From: CAVQZA01 sp963724805
GTDB lineage: Bacteria; Actinomycetota; Thermoleophilia; Gaiellales; Gaiellaceae
Direction: 5' to 3'
Assembly: GCA_963724805.1 (NCBI GenBank)
Contig: CAVRWA010000011.1
Span: 186,001-250,000, forward strand
Length of the DNA stretch: 64,000 nt
Shown here: positions 7,348 through 14,881 of the stretch, piece after piece
Position numbering within the stretch: position 1 is the stretch's first letter
Layout of the letters: each line of letters starts with the position of its first letter
Notes under the pieces: generated by a model
Told to the model about the DNA's origin: nothing
Databases searched by the model: none
The model's input: the letters and a program-made list of their open reading frames with translations, nothing else
Program-made: the position numbers and the translations under genes

Positions 7348-8967
7348 GTGGTCGAGTTCCGCATCCTCGGCCCGGTCGAGGTGATCGACCGGGACAAGGC
7401 CCTCGCACTGGGAGGACAGAAGCAGCGCGCCGTCCTTGCCGCGCTCCTGATCGACGCGGGCCGCGTCGTCTCGACCGACTACCTCGTCGACGCGCTCTGG
7501 GGCGAGAGGCCGCCGAAGACCGCGGCCACCTCCCTGCAGAACTTCGTCTCCCAGCTCCGGAAGGTGCTCGGGCCCGAGGTCCTGGTCACGAAGCCGCCCG
7601 GATACCAGCTCCGGCTCGAGCCGGGCCAGCTCGACCTCGACCGCTTCATGCTGCTCGTCGAGGAGGCGCGGGGCGCCGGTGCGGACGAGCGCTCGGCCAC
7701 GCTCCGTAAGGCACTCGCGCTCTGGCGTGGTGCGCCGTTCGCCGACTTCACCTTCGAGTCGTTCGCCCAGCCCGAGATCGCCCGGCTGAGTGAGCTACGG
7801 CTGTCGGTGCTCGAGGAGCGCATCGACGCCGACCTCGACGCCGGGCTCCACGCCGAGCTCGTCGGCGAGCTGGAGCCGCTCGTCGCCGAGTATCCGCTGC
7901 GTGAGCGTTTGCGCGCGCAGCTGATGCTCTCGCTCTATCGCGCCGGCCGGCAGGCGGAGGCGCTCCAGGCCTACCAGGACGCTCGCAGCGCGCTCGTGGA
8001 CGAGCTCGGGATCGAGCCGAGCCCGGCCCTCAGCCAGCTGCACGGCGCGATCCTGCGGCAGGACTCGGGCCTCGACCGCCGCGACGGCGGCCCGCCCGCA
8101 GACGACCACTTCCGCGAGGTCGCGCGAGAGCTGCTGGCCGGCCGGGTCGTCCCTGTCCTCGGAGCCGACGTCGGCGACCTCGCGACGCAGCTGGCCGAGC
8201 GCTTCGACTACCCGGCGCACGGCGAGGCCCTCACCCGGATCTCGCAGTACGTCAGCGTGATGCGCGGCTCCGGCCCGCTCTACGACGAGCTCCACACGCT
8301 CCTCGACGCAGAGGCGGTGCCGACCGCGGTCCACCGGCTCTTCGCCTCGTTGCCACCGCTCCTGCGCGAGCGCGGCGTGCCGCACCAACTGCTCGTGACG
8401 ACGAGCTTCGACCTCGCGCTCGAGCAGGCGTTCCTCGAGCGGGAGGAGGAGTTCGACGTCGTCTTCTACATCGCGAGCGGCCGCGACCGTGGCCGCTTCT
8501 GTCACATCCCGCCGGACGCGCCGGCGCAGGTGATCGCGATTCCGAACACCTACACCGACGAGCTCTCGCTCGAGCGCCGCACGATCATCCTCAAGCTCCA
8601 CGGGCGCGTCGATCACAACATCGATCGCGAGCTCGAGAGCTTCGTCGTCACCGAGGACGACTACATCGACTACCTCGCGCAGTCCGACGTCTCGGGAGCG
8701 CTCCCGGTCGGGCTGACCGCGAAGCTACGGCGCAGCCACTTCCTCTTCCTGGGCTACGCGATGACCGACTGGAACCTCCGCGTCGTCCTGAACCGGCTCT
8801 GGGGCGACCACGCGCTCAGCTACCGCTCGTGGGCCGTGCAGCCGGAGGCGGCCGCCCTCGAGCGGGAGTTCTGGCACCGGCGCGAGGTCGACGTGGTCGA
8901 ACTCCCGCTCGAGGCGTATGCGGAGGCGCTCGGGCGCGAGGTCGGCGCCGCGGAGGCGAGGGTGTGA
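7348..8967 (+). CDS. SARP/BTAD transcriptional regulator fused to a SIR2-like domain
   Basis: 539-aa fusion. Residues 1-90 form an OmpR-type winged helix (FRILGPVEV, then ALGGQKQRAVLAALL, ending PPGYQLRL). Residues 95-245 form a bacterial transcriptional activator (BTAD) helical domain (LDRFMLLVEEAR, then LYRAGRQAEALQAYQDAR and LGIEPSPAL). Residues 260-520 resemble SIR2_2 domains: VPVLGADVGDLA, VTTSFDLALEQAF, ILKLHGRVD (His 418) and FLFLGYAMTDWNL (about 465-476). The usual TTNxD Asn is Ser 353 here, which may weaken NAD hydrolysis. A TAAGCT hexamer at 7327-7332 is a possible -10. The stop overlaps the nSTAND gene start (GTGA), so the two proteins are probably made together. Confidence 0.85.
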   Translation: MVEFRILGPVEVIDRDKALALGGQKQRAVLAALLIDAGRVVSTDYLVDALWGERPPKTAATSLQNFVSQLRKVLGPEVLVTKPPGYQLRLEPGQLDLDRFMLLVEEARGAGADERSATLRKALALWRGAPFADFTFESFAQPEIARLSELRLSVLEERIDADLDAGLHAELVGELEPLVAEYPLRERLRAQLMLSLYRAGRQAEALQAYQDARSALVDELGIEPSPALSQLHGAILRQDSGLDRRDGGPPADDHFREVARELLAGRVVPVLGADVGDLATQLAERFDYPAHGEALTRISQYVSVMRGSGPLYDELHTLLDAEAVPTAVHRLFASLPPLLRERGVPHQLLVTTSFDLALEQAFLEREEEFDVVFYIASGRDRGRFCHIPPDAPAQVIAIPNTYTDELSLERRTIILKLHGRVDHNIDRELESFVVTEDDYIDYLAQSDVSGALPVGLTAKLRRSHFLFLGYAMTDWNLRVVLNRLWGDHALSYRSWAVQPEAAALEREFWHRREVDVVELPLEAYAEALGREVGAAEARV

Positions 8968-11900
8968 ACACCCCCGGGAGCCCGTACAAGGGCCTCGCCG
9001 CGTTCGGCGACTCGTCCCTCGACGCGATGCTCTTCTTCGGCCGCGAGCGCGAACGCGACCTCGTGATCGCCAACATGACCGCGAGCCGGCTCACGCTGCT
9101 GTACGGGCCGACGGGCGTGGGGAAGAGCTCCCTCCTGAACGCCGGCGTTGCGAGATCCCTTCGCGAGGATCCGGAGACCAGGCGGGTCGCGCTCTTCAAC
9201 TCCTGGATCGACGACCGGACCGACGAGCTCCGCGACGCGGTCGCCGAGAGCGCGGACGGCTATGTCTACGTGATCCTCGACCAGTTCGAGGAGTTCTTCC
9301 TCTACCACGACGTCGACAGCCCGTTCGGCACCGAGCTGGCGTCGCTGCTCGGCGACCGGGGGCTCCGCGTCAACGTCCTCTTCTCCCTGCGCGAGGACAC
9401 GCTGGCCGTGCTCGACGCGTTCAAGGGCCGGATCGCGAACCTCTACGGAAACTCGCTCCGGCTCGACCATCTCGACCGCGAGAGCGCCCGCGCCGCGGTG
9501 CTCGGGCCGCTGCGCGCCTTCGAGCAGGTGACCGGCGAGCACGTCGAATCCGAGCCCGAGCTCGTCGAGGCGGTGCTGGACCAGGTCGCGACCGGGCGGC
9601 TGGAGCTCGTCGACGGCGGGCGCGGCGAGGCCAACGGTGGGATGCGGGACGCACGCATCGAGGCGCCGTTCCTCCAGCTCGTGCTCGAGCGCCTCTGGGA
9701 CGTGGAGCGGGAAGCGGGCTCCGACACGCTGAGGCTGCAGACGCTGGTGGCGCTCGGCGGCGCCGAGGCGATCGTCCGCGAGCACCTCGACCGTGCTCTT
9801 GCCGGGCTCGCGTCGGCGCAGAAGGACGTGGCCGCGAGCATCTTCGACCGGCTCGTCACGCCGTCGGGGACGAAGATCGCGCACCGCGCGGCCGATCTGG
9901 CCGAGTATGCGTCGGTCGACGAGACCGAGCTCGGGACGGTACTGGAGACGCTCGGGCACGAGCGGATCCTGCGTGAGGTGGAGGGTGAGAACGGCGGCGG
10001 CCCGCGCTACGAGATCTTCCACGACGTGCTCGCCGACGCGGTGCTGGCCTGGAGGGCCGAGCGGCGGCTGGAGCGCGAGCGCCAGGAGGCCGAGCGCAAG
10101 CACCGTCGCCTGCTCGCAGTTGCCGTTGGCTCCATGATCGCGCTCGCGCTGACGGCGGCGGTCGCGGTCTTCGCGCTTACGCAGCGCAGTCAGGCGCGGT
10201 CGCAGGCGCACCGTGCCCATGCCCGCGAGCTCGATGCGACGGCGCTCGCGAGCCTCGCCACGGATCCGCAGCAAGGGCTCAGAGATGCGTTGAGCGCTGC
10301 GCAGCTGTCGCCCGGCGTCCAGGCCGAGGACGTGCTCCGCACGACGCTGCTCGCCTCACGCCTGCGGGCGGTGCTGCCCGCGGGCGGGCCGGTGACATCG
10401 GCGCTCTACAGCACGGACGGACGGCTGATCCTGACCGCGAGCACCGACGGGAAGGCGCGGCTCTTCGACGCGTCGACGCATCGTCTGCTGCGGACGCTCG
10501 ACGCCGGCTCGCCGCTCGCGGGCGCCGTCTTCGACCCGTCCGGCCGGCGCGTCGTCACCGAGGGCAAGGACGGCGCCGCCCGGCTCTGGAACGCCTCGAC
10601 CGGGAAGGAGCTGCACGTCTTCCGGCATCGGGGCGCGGTTCTGTCGGCTGCGTTCAGCCAGGGCGGAAGCCTGCTCGTCACGACCGGCGCCGACCGGACG
10701 ACCCGCATCTGGCGCCTGCCGAGCGGAGCCTCCGTGCGTGTGATCCACGAGCCCGGGCCGGTGCTCGGAGCGGCGTTCGACCACGACGGCAGCGAGGTCG
10801 TGACGCGAGGCACCGATCGCTTTGCCAGGCTCTACGCGACGAAGGACGGAACGCTGCGGCGCACGTTCGACCAGGGAGGGACGGTGACCGTGGCGACGTT
10901 CAGCCCGCGGCGCAATCTGCTCGTCACGGCTGGTGCGAACAAGACCGCACGGATCTGGGATCCGCGAACGGGCCGGATGCTGCGCGAGCTCAAAGGCCAC
11001 CCCGGCCGCGTCCTGGGGGCGGCGTTCCCACCCAACGGGAATCTGCTCGCGACGGTGGGCAGCGACGGGTCGGCCCGCGTGTGGGATTTCCCGTCCGGCG
11101 AGCTCCTCGCGATGGGGCTCGGCCACACCAACTACGTCACAGGCGCGGCGTTCAGCCCCGACGGGTTCTCTCTCGTGACGACGAGCGTCGATCGGACGGC
11201 CCGCGTCTGGAAGCCGGATACGGGCGCGATCCGGGCCGTGCTCGCAGGCGACACCGACTCGGTCACGGGCGCCTCGTTCCGGAACGACGGGGCGGCGGTC
11301 GTGACGGCGAGCGACGACGGCACGGCCCGGGTCTGGGACCCGCGCATCGAGCCCGAGCTGGCACCGATCGTCAAGGCATCGGCGCCGCTCCAGGCTGCGC
11401 GCCTCAGCCCCGACGGCTCGCGGCTGATAGTCGCGGGGCCGGGCACGACGGCAACGATCCGGGACGCGGCGACGGGACATGTGCTGCGCTCGTTCTCGCT
11501 GCCCTGGCGTGCCGCGGACGTGACGTTCGGGCCCGACGGGCGGCTCGTCGCGATCGCGGCGGGCTCCGAGGTCGTGCTCGGCGACGGTCGCACGCTACGC
11601 GCTCCCGCGACAGTCGACTCCGTCTCCATCGCGCGGGACGGGCGGATTGCGGCGGGTACCGGGCGTGGCACCGTCCAGCTCTGGGATGCGAAGGGTGAGC
11701 CGGTGCGCGTGATCCATGCGGGCGCCTCGGGCCCGGTGTACGTGGCCTTCAGCCCCGACGGCAAACGGATTGCCACGGCGACGCGAGACGGTGTGGCACG
11801 GATCTGGAACGCGGGCACCGGCGAGCTCGAGCTGACCCTGCGGGGGCATCACGGCCAGCTCACGTCGGCCCGGTTCAGCCCGGACGGGTCCCAGCTCGTC

Positions 11901-12248
11901 ACGGCGGGCTTCGATCACGACGCCCGGCTCTGGGACGCGCGAACCGGCGCGCTCTTGCACGTGTTGCGCGGGCACTTCGCGGTCGTCAGCGACGCCGAGT
12001 TCAGCCCCGACGGGCGCTGGGTCGTGACGGCCGGGCCGACGACCGCAGGGCTCTGGGATGCTCGCTCCGGCCAGCTCGTGTTCTTCCTCCGCGGCCACTC
12101 CGCGAGGCTCACGAGCGCAACGTTCGATCCGTCCAGCAGCCGCATCGTCACCGCGAGCGAGGACGGAACGGCGCGGACCTACCGCTGCGACGTCTGCGGC
12201 GGGCTCGACAGCCTGGTCGCGCTCGCGAAATCGCGGCTGGCGCCCTAG
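8964..12248 (+). CDS. nSTAND1 NTPase with transmembrane segment and about 14-15 WD40 repeats
   Basis: 1094 aa from GTG 8964. The N-terminus SPYKGLAAF, then FFGRE is the hallmark of nSTAND1 NTPases. Walker A is GPTGVGKSS (48-56) and Walker B is VILDQFEEFF (about 104-113). A basic Arg/Glu-rich helix leads into one membrane segment near residues 389-405 (MIALALTAAVAVFAL). The region from about 470 to the end is WD40 repeats with the pattern FSPDG...(L/V)VT(A/T)...D.TAR(L/I/V)W(D/N); I count 14-15, enough for two seven-blade propellers. The protein should sense a ligand or partner with the propellers and switch oligomeric state with the NTPase. No effector domain is present in it; the SIR2 domain is in the coupled upstream gene. 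Confidence 0.9.
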   Translation: MNTPGSPYKGLAAFGDSSLDAMLFFGRERERDLVIANMTASRLTLLYGPTGVGKSSLLNAGVARSLREDPETRRVALFNSWIDDRTDELRDAVAESADGYVYVILDQFEEFFLYHDVDSPFGTELASLLGDRGLRVNVLFSLREDTLAVLDAFKGRIANLYGNSLRLDHLDRESARAAVLGPLRAFEQVTGEHVESEPELVEAVLDQVATGRLELVDGGRGEANGGMRDARIEAPFLQLVLERLWDVEREAGSDTLRLQTLVALGGAEAIVREHLDRALAGLASAQKDVAASIFDRLVTPSGTKIAHRAADLAEYASVDETELGTVLETLGHERILREVEGENGGGPRYEIFHDVLADAVLAWRAERRLERERQEAERKHRRLLAVAVGSMIALALTAAVAVFALTQRSQARSQAHRAHARELDATALASLATDPQQGLRDALSAAQLSPGVQAEDVLRTTLLASRLRAVLPAGGPVTSALYSTDGRLILTASTDGKARLFDASTHRLLRTLDAGSPLAGAVFDPSGRRVVTEGKDGAARLWNASTGKELHVFRHRGAVLSAAFSQGGSLLVTTGADRTTRIWRLPSGASVRVIHEPGPVLGAAFDHDGSEVVTRGTDRFARLYATKDGTLRRTFDQGGTVTVATFSPRRNLLVTAGANKTARIWDPRTGRMLRELKGHPGRVLGAAFPPNGNLLATVGSDGSARVWDFPSGELLAMGLGHTNYVTGAAFSPDGFSLVTTSVDRTARVWKPDTGAIRAVLAGDTDSVTGASFRNDGAAVVTASDDGTARVWDPRIEPELAPIVKASAPLQAARLSPDGSRLIVAGPGTTATIRDAATGHVLRSFSLPWRAADVTFGPDGRLVAIAAGSEVVLGDGRTLRAPATVDSVSIARDGRIAAGTGRGTVQLWDAKGEPVRVIHAGASGPVYVAFSPDGKRIATATRDGVARIWNAGTGELELTLRGHHGQLTSARFSPDGSQLVTAGFDHDARLWDARTGALLHVLRGHFAVVSDAEFSPDGRWVVTAGPTTAGLWDARSGQLVFFLRGHSARLTSATFDPSSSRIVTASEDGTARTYRCDVCGGLDSLVALAKSRLAP

Positions 12249-12268
12249 TCCCTCGCTACGCTAGGCGC

Positions 12269-14275
12269 ATGCCCGAGTTCCGCACCACGGCTGCCTACCG
12301 CCCGACCGGCGACCAGCCGGCGGCGATCGAGACGCTGGCTCCTGCGATCCTCGCCGGGGAGCGCTACACGACGCTGCTCGGCGCCACCGGGACGGGAAAG
12401 ACGGCGACGATGGCGTGGCTGATCGAGAAGGTCCAGAAGCCGACCCTCATCATCGCCCACAACAAGACGCTCGCCGCGCAGCTCTGCAACGAGTTCCGCG
12501 AGTTCTTCCCGGACAACGCGGTCGAGTACTTCGTCTCCTACTACGACTACTACCAACCCGAGGCGTACGTCCCGCAGGCCGACCTCTACATCGAGAAGGA
12601 CTCGTCGCGGAACGACGACATCGACCGGCTCCGGCACGCGGCGACCGCGGCGCTGCTCTCCCGCCGAGACGTCGTGATCATCGCCTCGGTCTCCGCGATC
12701 TACGGCCTCGGCTCGCCCGACGAGTACCGCGACCGCGTGCTCGAGCTCGCCGTCGGCGAGGAGCACGATCGCGACGAGGTGCTGCGCACGCTCGTCGACA
12801 GCCAGTACGCGCGCAACGACACCGTGCTCGGGCGGGGCCGCTTCCGCGTCAAGGGCGACCAGCTCGAGGTGCAGCCCGCGAACGGCGAGACCGCCTACCG
12901 CGTCTCGTTCTTCGGCGACGAGGTCGAGCAGATCACGCACTTCGACCCGATGACCGGCGAGGTGCTCTCGCGGCTCGACAACCTCACTATCTTCCCGGCG
13001 ACGCAGTACGTGACCTCGAAGCCGACGATCGAGCGCGCCGTCGCGACGATCCAGTCCGAGCTCGAGGCGCAGGTGAAGATGTTCGAGTCCGAGGACCGGC
13101 TGCTGGAGGCGCACCGGATTCGCCAGCGCACCGAGTACGACCTCGAGATGATGCGCGAGCTCGGCTTCTGCAACGGGATCGAGAACTACTCGCGGATCCT
13201 CGAGGGGCGGGCGGCAGGCTCCCATCCGTTCACGCTGCTCGACTACTTCCCGTCCGACTTCGTCTGCTTCATCGACGAGTCGCACCAGACCGTGCCGCAG
13301 ATCGGGGGCATGTACGAGGGCGACCGCTCGCGCAAGCAGACGCTCGTGGACTTCGGCTTCCGGCTCCCGTCTGCGCTCGACAACAGGCCGCTGCGCTTCG
13401 ACGAGTTCCTCTCCAAGGTGCCGCAGCTCGTGTTCGTCTCGGCGACCCCGGGCGCGTACGAGCTCCGCCACTCGACCGTCGTCGCCGAGCAGCTGATCCG
13501 CCCGACCGGGATCATCGACCCCGAGGTCGAGCTGCGTGCGACCGAGAACCAGATCGACGATCTCCTCAACGAGATCCGCAGGCGCGAGGAGGCGAACGAG
13601 CGCGTGCTCGTGACGACGCTGACGAAGAAGATGTCCGAGGACCTGACCGACTACCTGCTCGAGTCAGGGGTCAAGGCGCGCTACCTCCACTCCGAGGTCG
13701 ACACCCTCGAGCGGATCCAGATCATCCGCGAGCTGCGCCTCGGCGAGTACGACGTGCTCGTCGGCGTGAATCTCCTGCGGGAAGGGCTCGACCTGCCCGA
13801 GGTGTCGCTCGTGGCGGTGCTCGACGCCGACAAGGAGGGCTTCCTCCGCGGCAAGACGGCGCTGATCCAGACGATCGGGCGGGCCGCGCGCAACATCAAC
13901 GGCAAGGTGCTGCTCTACGCCGACAAGATGACCGAGGCGCTGACGGGCGCGATCGGGGAGACGGACCGGCGCCGTGCGATCCAGCTTGCCTACAACGAGG
14001 AGCACGGGATCACGCCCGAGACGATCATCAAGGGCGTCTCCGACATCGCCGAGTTCCTTACGCTCGAGTCGCCGACGGTGCCGGGCCGCCGTCGCCGGGG
14101 CCAGTCGAAGGTGGAGGGGATGAGCCGCGAGGAGCTGGAGAAGCTCGTCGTCACCCTCGAGGAGGAGATGTTCGCGGCCGCCACGGAGCTCCGCTTCGAG
14201 TACGCGGCGAAGCTCCGCGACGAGATCAAGGAACTGCGGCGCGAGCTCCAGGCGCTGGCGCAGAGCGCGGCCTAG
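12269..14275 (+). CDS. uvrB: Excinuclease ABC subunit B
   Basis: Damage-verification helicase-like subunit of nucleotide excision repair; receives DNA from UvrA and recruits UvrC. The 668-aa product is of normal length. Walker A (GATGTGKTATMAW) is near residue 40, the beta-hairpin region FVSYYDYYQPEAY follows, the DEAH-like FIDESHQTVPQIGGM lies near 333, and helicase motif VI is in QTIGRAARN. The C-terminal UVR motif (LEEEMFAAATELRFEYAAKLRD) is intact. A TACGCT hexamer (12257-12262) ends six bases before the ATG and there is no Shine-Dalgarno sequence, so the transcript may be leaderless. Unlike uvrA, no SOS box is seen upstream, although the gap to the nSTAND gene is only 20 bases. Confidence 0.97.
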   Translation: MPEFRTTAAYRPTGDQPAAIETLAPAILAGERYTTLLGATGTGKTATMAWLIEKVQKPTLIIAHNKTLAAQLCNEFREFFPDNAVEYFVSYYDYYQPEAYVPQADLYIEKDSSRNDDIDRLRHAATAALLSRRDVVIIASVSAIYGLGSPDEYRDRVLELAVGEEHDRDEVLRTLVDSQYARNDTVLGRGRFRVKGDQLEVQPANGETAYRVSFFGDEVEQITHFDPMTGEVLSRLDNLTIFPATQYVTSKPTIERAVATIQSELEAQVKMFESEDRLLEAHRIRQRTEYDLEMMRELGFCNGIENYSRILEGRAAGSHPFTLLDYFPSDFVCFIDESHQTVPQIGGMYEGDRSRKQTLVDFGFRLPSALDNRPLRFDEFLSKVPQLVFVSATPGAYELRHSTVVAEQLIRPTGIIDPEVELRATENQIDDLLNEIRRREEANERVLVTTLTKKMSEDLTDYLLESGVKARYLHSEVDTLERIQIIRELRLGEYDVLVGVNLLREGLDLPEVSLVAVLDADKEGFLRGKTALIQTIGRAARNINGKVLLYADKMTEALTGAIGETDRRRAIQLAYNEEHGITPETIIKGVSDIAEFLTLESPTVPGRRRRGQSKVEGMSREELEKLVVTLEEEMFAAATELRFEYAAKLRDEIKELRRELQALAQSAA

Positions 14276-14580
14276 TTCAGGTCCAGCGCGATCCTCAGTG
14301 CCGCGCCGAGCCGGAACAGCTCTTCGGGGCGGAGCGCGCCGCGCCGCCGGCCGAGGGCGCTCTTCGGAACCATCATCACGTTGTCGCAGTTGGCGACCGA
14401 ATCGCGATCCAGCCCGTGGCGCGGTCCGACCGGTACCTCGGTCGGAAGGTCTCGCACCGTGCTCGTGACCGCCACGACGCAGACGTTCCGAAGCAGCGGG
14501 ATCGCCCGGTCGCGGGTCACGATCACTCCTGGATGCGCGCCGGTGGGGAACTCGACGTCGTAAACGTCCCCGCGGTTCAC
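14272..14580 (-). CDS. MazF/PemK-like endoribonuclease toxin
   Basis: 102-aa toxin of a type II toxin-antitoxin pair, expected to cleave mRNA. It begins VNRGDVYDVEF, the RGD(V/I) strand of the MazF fold, then HPGVIVTRDRA and VVAVTSTVRDLPTEVPV, which match the conserved PG(V/I)V(V/I)(S/T)xD and S(T)xR regions. GTG start at 14580 overlaps the antitoxin stop (GTGA), with the antitoxin gene first. Its stop lies inside the last codons of uvrB's end region, with the two genes convergent and overlapping by four bases. Length is typical. Confidence 0.85.
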   Translation of the reverse strand: MNRGDVYDVEFPTGAHPGVIVTRDRAIPLLRNVCVVAVTSTVRDLPTEVPVGPRHGLDRDSVANCDNVMMVPKSALGRRRGALRPEELFRLGAALRIALDLN

Positions 14581-14843
14581 AAGGCCTCGGCGCCCGACTC
14601 TTCTGCCTTGACCAGGGCCTCGAAGAGGGCGAGGCCGTCGTCGCCGATCCACGCCTCCTGCGGGTGCGCGCCGTAGCCGCGGCGGTAGGCGTCGTCGATC
14701 GCGCGCTCGCGCTCCTCTCGGAGGAGCAGGTCGAGCGCTGCACGCAACGCTGCGCTCCGGTTGGGGAACGAGCCGCGTGCGATGGCGGCGTCGAGCTCTG
14801 CGAGATCCTCGTCTGGGATGCGAACTGGGATTTGAATCGTCAT
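14577..14843 (-). CDS. MazE/ParD-like ribbon-helix-helix antitoxin
   Basis: 88-aa antitoxin. Residues 1-50 (MTIQIPVRIPDEDLAELDAA, then SFPNRSAALRAALDLLL) are a ribbon-helix-helix DNA-binding domain; the acidic C-terminus (EAWIGDDGLALFEALVKAEE) is the probable toxin-binding tail. The gene is upstream of, and overlaps, the MazF-like toxin. On the minus strand a TATGCT hexamer (14855 to 14850) ends six bases before the ATG, suggesting leaderless transcription, and two CATAC pentamers 11 bp apart (14841 and 14852) overlap it and could be the autoregulatory site. Confidence 0.85.
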   Translation of the reverse strand: MTIQIPVRIPDEDLAELDAAIARGSFPNRSAALRAALDLLLREERERAIDDAYRRGYGAHPQEAWIGDDGLALFEALVKAEESGAEAL

Positions 14844-14881
14844 ACAATCAGCATACCAGGGAATCCAGCGAGAATGGGGCG

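Noticed and set aside
10380..12230. Regular repeats that could resemble a CRISPR or tandem DNA repeat
   Set aside because: They are WD40-coding repeats, with degenerate DNA and conserved amino acid motifs, not identical DNA units.
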